Under the pieces are notes generated by a model. That model was not told the DNA's origin, did not search any database, and saw only the letters and a list, made by a program, of their open reading frames with translations. 6,853 nucleotides of DNA from Bacteroidales bacterium (GTDB lineage Bacteria > Bacteroidota > Bacteroidia > Bacteroidales > P3): assembly GCA_012837565.1 (NCBI GenBank), contig DUQY01000028.1, positions 1 through 6,853 on the forward strand. Direction: 5' to 3'. The position numbers were made by a program, and so were the translations under genes. Shown here one piece after another: positions 1 to 6,853 of this stretch; positions within the stretch are counted from its first letter, which is position 1; each line of letters starts with the position of its first letter.

Positions 1-340
1 CGTGTCCCCATTTACTCATAAAAGAACCAAATTTGATAAGTTTATTACACATCATATCAGGATTAGGAGTAAGTCCACGCCTAACAGCTTCAATTGTGTA
101 GGAAACAACATTATCCCAATACTCATCATGAAGGGAAACGATTTCAAACTTACAACCATATTTCTTAGCAATAAAAGAGGTTATTTCAATATCCTCCTCT
201 GATGGGCAATCAATATAACCAAGCTCGTCCTCCATCCCTATCTTTATGTAGAATATAGTTGGGTCGTAACCCATCTCTTTTAACTGATGAACCACAACAG
301 AACTATCCACTCCACCCGAAACTAATGCCGCTATTTTCAT
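1..340 (-). CDS. mnmA: tRNA-specific 2-thiouridylase MnmA, N-terminal part (cut by window edge)
   Basis: Seen: reading the minus strand from the ATG at 340-338 gives 113 open codons running off the window edge. The start MKIAALVSGGVDSSVV carries the ATP-pyrophosphatase PP-loop SGGVDSS (residues 8-14). Residues 91-99 read TPNPDMMCN, the MnmA motif whose cysteine (C98, equivalent to E. coli C102) is one of the two catalytic cysteines. D44-C45 followed by EED (residues 48-50) fits the loop that lies between them in this family. Known: MnmA takes sulfur from a persulfide carrier, adenylates U34 of tRNA-Lys, -Glu and -Gln in the cytoplasm, and forms 2-thiouridine. The second catalytic cysteine and the C-terminal beta-barrel would lie outside the window. 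The sequence resembles, from memory, the Bacteroidota MnmA variant that begins MKIAALxSGGVDSSVVVH rather than the E. coli type. The gene is transcribed divergently from dnaE. Family assignment is firm; which MnmA paralogue it is remains inference. Confidence 0.93.
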   Translation of the reverse strand, partial: MKIAALVSGGVDSSVVVHQLKEMGYDPTIFYIKIGMEDELGYIDCPSEEDIEITSFIAKKYGCKFEIVSLHDEYWDNVVSYTIEAVRRGLTPNPDMMCNKLIKFGSFMSKWGH

Positions 341-344
341 GATG

Positions 345-352
345 CAAAGATA
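345..352 (-). promoter_or_regulatory. Candidate Bacteroidota -7 promoter box for mnmA
   Basis: On the minus strand these bases read TATCTTTG, an exact match to the Bacteroidota primary sigma factor -7 consensus TAnnTTTG. Only four bases (CATC) separate the box from the mnmA ATG, so a start site a few bases downstream would fall at or next to the start codon. I found no TTTG-type -33 element at the usual distance of about 20 bp, which lowers confidence. The location in the only intergenic region upstream of mnmA supports the call. Confidence 0.5.
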
Positions 353-395
353 CTACTAATCTTATTTATCCCTTTCTTTTGTCGTTTAAATTATT

Positions 396-403
396 TATTT
401 TTG
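396..403 (+). promoter_or_regulatory. Candidate Bacteroidota -7 promoter box for dnaE
   Basis: These bases read TATTTTTG, matching TAnnTTTG, and end 32 bp before the dnaE ATG, which would give a 5' leader of roughly 25 bases. A TTTG lies upstream at 378-381, but with only 14 bp between it and the box, shorter than the roughly 19-21 bp usual for a -33 element. The surrounding DNA is very T-rich, so a chance match is possible. No Shine-Dalgarno-like sequence stands before the ATG, as is common in Bacteroidota. Confidence 0.42.
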
Positions 404-435
404 CATTTCATTCTTTATAATATATTCTGATTAAT

Positions 436-3400
436 ATGGTAAATTTCACACATCTACACGTTCATACTCAGTATTCTATTCTTGACGGTGCTGCAAGCAT
501 AAAGGGTCTAATGAAAAAGGCAAAGGAATTTGGTATGGAAGCCTTGGCTATTACCGACCATGGTAATATGTTTGGTGTCTTAGAGTTTTTTGATGTTGCG
601 AAGAAAGAAGGTATTAAGCCATTACTTGGAATAGAAGCTTATGTTGCAAGGAATGATAGGTTTGTGAAAGATCCTGCAAGAATGAGTGGGGATCACCTAA
701 TCTTGATTGCTAAAAATTATAAGGGCTATCAAAATCTTATGAAGCTAAGTTCTCTTTCCTATGACCCGAATGCTTTTTACAGGACTGCAAGAATTGATAA
801 GGAACTCCTTTTTCAGTATGCCGAAGGGTTAATTTGCTCAACTGCTTGTTTGGGAGGGGTTATCCCTCAGCATATTCTTTCAAATAATATTCCAGAGGCT
901 GAAAAAATTGCTTTAGAATACAAGAATGTTTTTGGAGAGGATTATTATTTTGAGGTGCAAAACCATGGTCTTGAAGAGCAGGAAATGGTCAATGGTCACC
1001 TAATTGAACTTGGAAACAAGCTTGATATTAAAGTTATTGCTACTAATGATGTTCACTATGTAAATGCTGATGATTTTGATGCTCACAAGATTCTGATTTG
1101 TTTGAATACAGGAAAGACAATTAGCGATACATCGAAACTAATGTATAGTGGGAATGAGTATTTGAAGAGCCAAGAGGAAATGGAAGACCTATTTAAGCAT
1201 ATTCCTGAGGCTATAACAAACACCCAAGAGATTGTTGATAAGGTAGAATATTATGATCTTCACCGTGAACCACTTCTTCCTATTTTTGAAATACCAGAAA
1301 GCTTTGGTCGTCTTGATGATTATAAAGATAAATACCCTCTTGAAACTCTTAAAGGAGAATTATCGGAACAAGAGTTTGATAAAAAAGGTGGTTATGAAAA
1401 GATTATTAGAACAAAATTTGAGAATGAATATCTTCATTTCCTAACTTATGAGGGTGTAAAGAAAAGATATGGAGACGATATTTCACAAGAGCTTAGGTCA
1501 AGAATTGAATTTGAGCTTTCAACAATTGAAAATATGGGTTTCCCTGGCTATTTTCTAATTGTGCAAGACTTTATTAATTATGCACAAGATGAATTGGATG
1601 TTATTGTTGGCCCAGGAAGAGGTTCAGCAGCTGGTTCGGTGGTTGCTTATTGCTTAGGTATAACTGCCATTGACCCTATTAAATATGGACTTCTTTTCGA
1701 GAGGTTTTTAAATCCGGATAGAATTTCCTTGCCTGACGTTGACGTGGACTTCGATGATGATGGAAGAGGGAGAGTTATGGAATATGTTCAAGAAAAATAT
1801 GGTCTTGACCATGTTGCTCAAATAATAACTTTTGGCACCATGGCTGCTAAGAGTGCAATTAGAGATGTTGCAAGAGTTTTAGAGCTACCCCTTAATGAGT
1901 CAGATAGATTGGCAAAACTTGTTCCTGAAAAACCAGGCACTACACTTGAACAGGCCTATAAAGAAGTGCCAGAACTAAAACATGCTCTTGAGAATGGGTC
2001 TAATTTAGTTAAAGAAACTCTTAAATTTGCTAAGCAGTTGGAAGGGTCTGTTAGAAATACAGGAACCCATGCTTGTGGAGTAATTATTGGACCTGATGAT
2101 TTATCAAAATATGTTCCCCTATCCTTGGCTAAGGATTCTAATATGATGGTTACCCAGTTTGAAGGGAAAACTATTGAATCGGTAGGGATGATTAAGATGG
2201 ACTTCTTGGGGCTGAAAACTCTTTCAATCATTAAGGATGCATGTGCTAATATTCAAAAGAGTCACAAGATACATATTGACCCAAGGACTATTCCATTAGA
2301 CGATAAACTAACATTTGAACTTTTTCAAAGGGGAGATTCCATTGGAACTTTCCAATTTGAAAGCGAAGGTATGCGTCAGCACATGCAAAACTTAAAACCA
2401 GATAGGTTTGAGGACTTAATTGCAATGAATGCCTTATATCGCCCAGGTCCTATGCAGTATATCCCTAATTATATTGCTCGTAAGAATAAGAGAGAGGCAG
2501 TTGTGTATGACCTTCCTGAGATAACAGAAAAATACTTAGGAGAAACCTATGGAATTACTGTTTATCAAGAACAGGTGATGCAGCTTTCACAGGCTATTGC
2601 TGGCTTCACAAAAGGAGAAGCTGACCTTCTTCGTAAGGCTATGGGTAAAAAACAAATAGCTGTTATGAATGAATTGAAAGAGAAATTCATTGAAGGAAGT
2701 AAGAAAAAGGGATTAGATCTTGTTTTGGTTGAGAAGATATGGGTGGACTGGGAGAAATTTGCTGAATATGCTTTTAATAAATCGCATTCTACTTGCTATG
2801 CTTATATTGCTTATCAGACCGCATGGCTTAAGGCTCACTATACAGCAGAGTATATGGCATCTGTTCTTACTCATAACCTAAACGATATTAAGAAAATAAC
2901 CTATTATATAGAAGAGACTCAAAGGCAGAAAACCCCAGTCTTAGGACCTGATGTTAATGAATCGGACCTTAACTTCACTGTAAACAAAAAAGGAGAGATT
3001 CGTTTTGGTTTAGCAGCTGTTAAGAGTGTTGGGGAGAAGGCTGCAAATGAAATAATGACTGAAAGAGAAGCAAACGGTCCTTTTACAAGCCCTTTTGACT
3101 TTATTGAGAGGGTGGATTTGAAAACCATAAACAAACGCTGCATTGAGGCTTTAATAAGCTCTGGCGCTTTTGACTCTTTTAGTAATATTCATAGGGCACA
3201 GTATTTCCAAAAATTCAAAACATCTAATAATAACGAAGAGACCTTTATTGAAAGGTTAATTAAGTACGGTAATAGATATAGGGATAAGGAAAACTCTTCA
3301 CAGGTTTCAATGTTTGGAGGAGAAGAAAGTGGTGAAATATATGAACCAGAAATTCCAAATTGTGAGCCCTGGACAACTATTGAGCAACTAAAAAACGAGA

Positions 3401-4056
3401 AAGAATCAATCGGCTTCTATCTCTCTGGGCATCCACTAGACAAATACGCACTAGAGAAAAGACTATTTGCAAATACCGAGCTTGATGAGCTATCTGAAGA
3501 CTTATCGCCTTTTGAGGATAAGACTCTTTATATGATTGGATCCCTAAATAGTTGTGAAAGAAAACAAACTAAGACAGGAAAACCTTTTGCAAAGTTTATA
3601 TTTGAAGACCAATCATCTAGTAGGGAAATTGCCCTATTTGGAAAAGACTATATCAACCTCAATAATTATTTGATAGAAGGCTTATTTGTTTTAATTAAGG
3701 CAACGGTTAGGAAAAAGGGTTGGGGAGATGAAGCAACAAAGAATAACCTAGAATTTAAGATTCTTCAAATAGAGGACTTAGATGAGGTATTAGATAAGTT
3801 TGGAAAAGGCATAAAACTTATTATTCCAATAGAAAACATTACACCAGCATTTGTTGAAAGGATAACAAAGACTGCAAAGAAATCGAAAGGTAAGTCAAAC
3901 CTAGCTTTCTATGTTAAAGATGTTTCAGAAGATCTTGAAGTGACATTGAAGGCAAGGAAGCACTCAATATCAATTCATAAATTTGTAGAAGAAATTAAAG
4001 ATATGATTGATGATAAGACCATCTATTCATACGAGGTTGATAAGGTTAGCATTTAG
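436..4056 (+). CDS. dnaE: DNA polymerase III alpha subunit (replicative polymerase, C family)
   Basis: Catalytic subunit of the chromosomal replicase; extends DNA bound to the beta clamp. Seen, in order over 1,206 residues: a PHP domain (about 1-290) starting HLHVHTQYS (6-14); the C-family palm with PGRGSAAGS (393-401) and PDVDVDF (433-439), where D436 and D438 match E. coli catalytic D401 and D403; GTHACGV (543-549); the third catalytic aspartate D589 in KMDFLGL; YRPGPM (668-673); YQEQVM (710-715); FNKSHS (780-785) in the fingers; a helix-hairpin-helix around 860-880; a clamp-binding motif QVSMF (956-960); the conserved SGHPLDKY (997-1004); and an OB fold near 1031-1110. Nothing is missing and length fits Bacteroidota DnaE. 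All nine PHP metal ligands appear present: H8, H10, D17, H42, E67, H87, C138, D205, H207. A charged stretch at about 295-332 between the PHP domain and palm is absent from E. coli DnaE and probably a lineage feature. The start is the first Met after an in-frame stop at 418-420. queG follows after 32 bp. Confidence 0.98.
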   Translation: MVNFTHLHVHTQYSILDGAASIKGLMKKAKEFGMEALAITDHGNMFGVLEFFDVAKKEGIKPLLGIEAYVARNDRFVKDPARMSGDHLILIAKNYKGYQNLMKLSSLSYDPNAFYRTARIDKELLFQYAEGLICSTACLGGVIPQHILSNNIPEAEKIALEYKNVFGEDYYFEVQNHGLEEQEMVNGHLIELGNKLDIKVIATNDVHYVNADDFDAHKILICLNTGKTISDTSKLMYSGNEYLKSQEEMEDLFKHIPEAITNTQEIVDKVEYYDLHREPLLPIFEIPESFGRLDDYKDKYPLETLKGELSEQEFDKKGGYEKIIRTKFENEYLHFLTYEGVKKRYGDDISQELRSRIEFELSTIENMGFPGYFLIVQDFINYAQDELDVIVGPGRGSAAGSVVAYCLGITAIDPIKYGLLFERFLNPDRISLPDVDVDFDDDGRGRVMEYVQEKYGLDHVAQIITFGTMAAKSAIRDVARVLELPLNESDRLAKLVPEKPGTTLEQAYKEVPELKHALENGSNLVKETLKFAKQLEGSVRNTGTHACGVIIGPDDLSKYVPLSLAKDSNMMVTQFEGKTIESVGMIKMDFLGLKTLSIIKDACANIQKSHKIHIDPRTIPLDDKLTFELFQRGDSIGTFQFESEGMRQHMQNLKPDRFEDLIAMNALYRPGPMQYIPNYIARKNKREAVVYDLPEITEKYLGETYGITVYQEQVMQLSQAIAGFTKGEADLLRKAMGKKQIAVMNELKEKFIEGSKKKGLDLVLVEKIWVDWEKFAEYAFNKSHSTCYAYIAYQTAWLKAHYTAEYMASVLTHNLNDIKKITYYIEETQRQKTPVLGPDVNESDLNFTVNKKGEIRFGLAAVKSVGEKAANEIMTEREANGPFTSPFDFIERVDLKTINKRCIEALISSGAFDSFSNIHRAQYFQKFKTSNNNEETFIERLIKYGNRYRDKENSSQVSMFGGEESGEIYEPEIPNCEPWTTIEQLKNEKESIGFYLSGHPLDKYALEKRLFANTELDELSEDLSPFEDKTLYMIGSLNSCERKQTKTGKPFAKFIFEDQSSSREIALFGKDYINLNNYLIEGLFVLIKATVRKKGWGDEATKNNLEFKILQIEDLDEVLDKFGKGIKLIIPIENITPAFVERITKTAKKSKGKSNLAFYVKDVSEDLEVTLKARKHSISIHKFVEEIKDMIDDKTIYSYEVDKVSI

Positions 4057-4088
4057 ACAAAGGTATTAAAGAAATAGGAATATAGATA

Positions 4089-5045
4089 ATGGATCAGTTT
4101 ATTGACTTTAAGATAATTAAATCTCTCGCCTTAGAAACTGGCTTTCAAGACTGTGCCGCTGTAAATGCAAAAGAATTTGATATTTCCTTCCTATTGGAAT
4201 GGATAAATAAAGGTTATAATGCTGAAATGCAATACCTATTGAACAACCTAGACAAAAGGAAAAACCCCTCCCTCCTACTCGATAATGGTAAATCAATAAT
4301 TAGTTTTATTGTTTCATATAATACGCAAGAGTTTGCAGACATGAAACTTAACAACGGAAGTGAATCAAATAATAACCTCAAATTTGCAGCTTATAGTCAC
4401 TTCGAAGACTATCATAAAGTGATAAAACAAGCTCTTTATAAGATAATAGCCTGCATACAAGAAGACTATCCAGATTTTAAGGCTATTGCTTTTGTTGATT
4501 CATCCCCTTTTTCAGAGAAAATGATAGCAAAAGAGGCTGGCTTAGGCTTTATTGGAAAGAACTCTTTACTAATCAACAAGAAATATGGTAGCCAAATACT
4601 CCTTGGAGAAATCATAACAAACTATTCTACAGACTATAATACTGAATTTATTGAAGATTTATGTAAGGATTGTAGCCTTTGTATTGAGGCTTGCCCTAAT
4701 AAGGCAATAAATAATGATAAGACATTAAATGCTAATCTATGCTCAAGTTATCAGAATATGATAAACAAAGGAGAGATTGAAGAATCAATTAGATTAGATG
4801 GTTATATATATGGCTGTGATATATGTTTGAAGGCTTGTCCTTTTAATAATAAACCCAAGGTACTTAATTCTAAAATACTAGGCTTAAACACTAGTATGCA
4901 GGAACTTATTATAGGAATAAATAATAACTATATTGATAAATCCTTATTTAATAAGGCAAAGAAAAAAGGAGCTATTGAAAACATTAAGTTCCAAAAGCTC
5001 CTTTCAAATATTGAAAAAGCAAAGCAAGAAATTACTAGAAAGTAA
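4089..5045 (+). CDS. queG: Epoxyqueuosine reductase QueG (cobalamin- and iron-sulfur-dependent)
   Basis: Catalyses the last step of queuosine synthesis, reducing epoxyqueuosine to queuosine at position 34 of tRNA-Asp, -Asn, -His and -Tyr in the cytoplasm, using cobalamin and two [4Fe-4S] clusters. Seen over 318 residues: an N-terminal DUF1730-type region with EDYHK (106-110); VDSSP (136-140), where D137 aligns with the proposed catalytic Asp134 of E. coli QueG; AGLGFIGKNSLLI (150-162); then a ferredoxin-like part with exactly eight cysteines in QueG spacing, C192, C195, C198, C202, C218, C243, C246 and C250, including YGCDICLKACPFN (241-253). The C-terminal HEAT-like extension of longer family members (about 380 residues in E. 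coli) is mostly absent, as in many shorter homologues. The start is the first Met after an in-frame TAG at 4083-4085; a weak GGAA lies 8 bp upstream. It probably shares the dnaE transcript. Its 3' end overlaps convergent sppA by 11 bp and contains the sppA terminator on the opposite strand. Confidence 0.95.
   Translation: MDQFIDFKIIKSLALETGFQDCAAVNAKEFDISFLLEWINKGYNAEMQYLLNNLDKRKNPSLLLDNGKSIISFIVSYNTQEFADMKLNNGSESNNNLKFAAYSHFEDYHKVIKQALYKIIACIQEDYPDFKAIAFVDSSPFSEKMIAKEAGLGFIGKNSLLINKKYGSQILLGEIITNYSTDYNTEFIEDLCKDCSLCIEACPNKAINNDKTLNANLCSSYQNMINKGEIEESIRLDGYIYGCDICLKACPFNNKPKVLNSKILGLNTSMQELIIGINNNYIDKSLFNKAKKKGAIENIKFQKLLSNIEKAKQEITRK
4958..5004 (-). terminator. Intrinsic terminator of sppA, embedded antisense in queG
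   Basis: Read on the minus strand, the 9-base arms AAAGGAGCT and AGCTCCTTT (4996-5004 and 4965-4973) pair perfectly and run straight into a T tract, giving AGCTCCTTTTTTCTTT. The 22-base interior can extend the stem after one T-T mismatch: TTGGAAC pairs with GTTTTCAA using one G-U wobble and one bulged T, closing on a five-base TTAAT loop. The wobble works only in the minus-strand RNA, and no T run follows the hairpin on the plus strand, so orientation points to sppA, whose stop codon is 30 bp upstream. On the plus strand the same DNA encodes QueG residues 293-305. This is based on sequence alone; folding energy was not calculated. Confidence 0.75.
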
Positions 5046-6807
5046 TGATATAAGGAAGTCTTGCTTGAACTCCTTTCATATCGGATATATCTTTTAGTTG
5101 TAAGAATAATGAATAAGGTTGTCCTAGTTCTTTTGTAAACAATTTCAATTCAACATCACTACCTATTGCTTCAAATATTTGCTCTGTTAAGCCTTTGGTT
5201 TTTGGTAATGCAATAATTGAATAATCTTTAAGTTTAGCTTCATTTGATGCTATTTCAATTGCCTTGTATAAGCCACCAAACTCATCAACTAAACCAATTT
5301 CTTTTGCATCTTTTCCAACCCAAACTCTTCCCTTTGCAATACTGTCAACATAAGTATCGGTTAAGTTTCTTCCTGTTGCAACTCTATGAACAAAGTTTTT
5401 ATAGAACGCATCAATACTTCTTTGCATAACCATTTTAGTGTCATACGACATTGGTGAAACTCCTGTAATAAATACTGAATTCTTATGTGTTTGAACTGTG
5501 TCAAAGCCTATTCCAAGACTTTTCTTTAATGCTCTTCCGAAGTTAGGCACTACACCAAAGACCCCTATTGAACCTGTTAGGGTTGTAGGATTTGCTACAA
5601 TCTTTGTTGCTCCACAAGCCATTTCATAACCTGCTGAGGCTGCCATATCTCCCATTGATACTATAACTGGCTTAACTTTCTTAGCTGCAAATATCTCATT
5701 TGTCATTTGTTCAGAAGCAATTGCATCTCCTCCTCCTGAGTTTACTCTTAGCACAATAGCCTTAACTCTTTTGTTTTTTACTGCCTTTCTTATTTCATTA
5801 ACAATTGTTTCGCTACCAATTGATAAATCACCTCCCTTGCCTTGTCCAACATCTCCATAAGCATAAATAACAGCAATTTGATCCTTAGATTTGCTAGGCA
5901 ATATATCAGTAATTGAACTCCTATATCTATTATATTTTACCCAGTTAACCTTTTCCTTTTTCATATCCTTCTTTATTTTATCTTCTAGGTCAGTTCTAAA
6001 GGTTAAATTATCAACATATTTATTCTTTAAAGCATCCTCTGCCATAAAGGCTTCAAGGTTGGATACGTTATTATTTAATGTATTAATATCAATCTTTCTT
6101 GCAGTAGCAATATTGTTGCCAATATAATCCCAAATAGAACCAAGATATGCCTTAACCTGAGTTCTATTAGCCTCCGACATCTTATTGCTAATAAACATTT
6201 CTCCTGCACTCTTATAATCGTTATTTGCAGGGCGAAGAAGTTCTACATCGATATTAAACTTATCTAACATATCCTTAAGGAACATTATTTGTCCTCCAAG
6301 ACCTGTTAATTGAACATGTCCTACTGGGTTAAGTGAAATTTCATCAGCCACTGTTGCAAGATAATAAGAGTTTTGTGTATAGGTGTCGCTAAATGCATAA
6401 ATCTTTTTCTTCGATGTCTTAAAGTCTAGTAGAGCTTCTCTCATCTCCTCGACTGTTGCCCAACCATTTACTTGTAAAAAAGATAAATCTAACATTATCG
6501 CCTTTACTTTATCATCTGTTTTAGCCTTTCTGATAACTGAAATAAACTCAGTTAATCCAATTGATGTACTAGAACTAATATCGGATGAAGCCATTGAAAA
6601 TAGGGCTGTGAAATCATTAATTTCTCTATCGTAAATAGGCTTATCCAACGTAATAACTAGCACAGAGTCATCCTTTATTTCAGGCGCTGCACTTGTTGAA
6701 GAAGCAATCATCGATGTGCCTATAATAAAGAAAATTAGAACCAATAATATGGTTGACAGGAATACTCCTAAACAAGAAGCAAACATAAATTTAAAAAACT
6801 GCTTCAT
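5035..6807 (-). CDS. sppA: Signal peptide peptidase SppA, 67K type (S49 family, membrane-anchored)
   Basis: Serine peptidase of the inner membrane whose periplasm-facing domains degrade signal peptides left after protein export. Seen over 590 residues: a short basic start MKQFFK, a hydrophobic segment at about 9-35 that should be a single membrane anchor, then tandem S49 domains (about 45-280 and 305-530). The family's Lys/Ser dyad is split between the repeats: K199 in DYKSAGEMF (197-205; E. coli K209) and S391 in MGDMAASAGY (385-394; E. coli S409). NPTTLTGSIGVFG (406-418) follows as expected. Length suits the 67K type, distinct from the 36K single-domain form. Oddities: the usual NSPGGS loop reads NSGGGD (356-361), and the residue after the nucleophile is Ala where Gly is common. 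The start is the first Met after an in-frame stop at 6826-6828; there is no Shine-Dalgarno sequence. The gene converges on queG, overlapping by 11 bp, and has an intrinsic terminator beyond its stop. Its promoter is probably outside the window. Confidence 0.95.
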   Translation of the reverse strand: MKQFFKFMFASCLGVFLSTILLVLIFFIIGTSMIASSTSAAPEIKDDSVLVITLDKPIYDREINDFTALFSMASSDISSSTSIGLTEFISVIRKAKTDDKVKAIMLDLSFLQVNGWATVEEMREALLDFKTSKKKIYAFSDTYTQNSYYLATVADEISLNPVGHVQLTGLGGQIMFLKDMLDKFNIDVELLRPANNDYKSAGEMFISNKMSEANRTQVKAYLGSIWDYIGNNIATARKIDINTLNNNVSNLEAFMAEDALKNKYVDNLTFRTDLEDKIKKDMKKEKVNWVKYNRYRSSITDILPSKSKDQIAVIYAYGDVGQGKGGDLSIGSETIVNEIRKAVKNKRVKAIVLRVNSGGGDAIASEQMTNEIFAAKKVKPVIVSMGDMAASAGYEMACGATKIVANPTTLTGSIGVFGVVPNFGRALKKSLGIGFDTVQTHKNSVFITGVSPMSYDTKMVMQRSIDAFYKNFVHRVATGRNLTDTYVDSIAKGRVWVGKDAKEIGLVDEFGGLYKAIEIASNEAKLKDYSIIALPKTKGLTEQIFEAIGSDVELKLFTKELGQPYSLFLQLKDISDMKGVQARLPYIITF

Positions 6808-6853
6808 AATTTTAATGTAATTTAATTATTATTTATTTGATTTATTCTTCTAA

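Noticed and set aside
2..202. Plus-strand open frame of 66 codons at the left edge
   Set aside because: It is antisense to mnmA, whose minus-strand translation carries clear PP-loop and catalytic cysteine motifs; the plus-strand protein has no recognisable features.
1318..1431. Charged stretch between the PHP domain and palm of DnaE (about residues 295-332) considered as an insertion element or intein
   Set aside because: It is short, in frame, lacks intein splice-junction residues, and reads smoothly into conserved polymerase sequence; it is best explained as lineage-specific linker.
1956..2231. Minus-strand open frame of 91 codons, and similar ones at 2919-3143 (minus) and 1253-1444 (plus)
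   Set aside because: All lie wholly inside dnaE in other frames, across regions encoding conserved polymerase motifs, and look like shadows of that gene.
5070..5078. CTCCTTTCA repeated directly at 4998-5006 and 5070-5078
   Set aside because: A nine-base repeat in AT-rich coding DNA 63 bp apart is compatible with chance, and no third copy or element boundary is seen.
5047..5082. Possible plus-strand terminator for queG: GATATAAGGA pairing with TCCTT and ATATC across a two-base bulge, 14-base loop
   Set aside because: The stem is AT-rich and bulged and is followed by GGATATATCTTTTAG rather than a T run, so it does not meet the pattern of an intrinsic terminator.
5891..6127. Plus-strand hydrophobic open frame of 78 codons, and 5244-5429 (plus)
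   Set aside because: Both are antisense to the conserved sppA coding sequence; the hydrophobic character follows from the complement of Lys/Asn-rich codons.
6808..6853. Search for an sppA promoter in the right-hand edge sequence
   Set aside because: The 46 bp are AT-rich but contain no TAnnTTTG on the minus strand; the promoter is probably beyond the window.

Overview
The window looks like an ordinary chromosomal housekeeping segment of an AT-rich member of the Bacteroidota, probably Bacteroidales. The reasons are the protein types (a Bacteroidota-style MnmA, a DnaE of about 1,200 residues with an intact PHP domain, a 67K-type SppA), the absence of strong Shine-Dalgarno sequences, and two sites matching the Bacteroidota sigma factor -7 consensus TAnnTTTG upstream of genes. 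The assignment below phylum level is inference.

Layout. Positions 1-340 (minus strand) hold the first 113 codons of mnmA, a tRNA wobble-uridine thiolase cut by the window edge. A 95-bp AT-rich intergenic region (341-435) separates it from the divergent dnaE and carries one candidate -7 box for each direction; the mnmA box lies so close to the ATG that the transcript may be leaderless. dnaE (436-4056, plus), the replicative DNA polymerase III alpha subunit, is complete. It is followed after 32 bp by queG (4089-5045, plus), epoxyqueuosine reductase, probably on the same transcript. sppA (5035-6807, minus), the membrane-bound signal peptide peptidase, converges on queG and overlaps its 3' end by 11 bp. 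The last 46 bp (6808-6853) are AT-rich leader sequence of sppA with no recognisable gene.

How the genes relate. mnmA and queG both modify position 34 of tRNA anticodons (2-thiouridine and queuosine respectively) and flank dnaE; there is no evidence of a shared control beyond proximity. sppA belongs to envelope protein turnover and is unrelated in function.

The most distinctive non-coding signal is a strong intrinsic terminator for sppA that lies antisense inside the queG coding sequence (4958-5004). Other points worth a second look are the substituted active-site loops in SppA and the complete set of PHP metal ligands in DnaE. I see no mobile element, CRISPR array, RNA gene or new defence-like system here.
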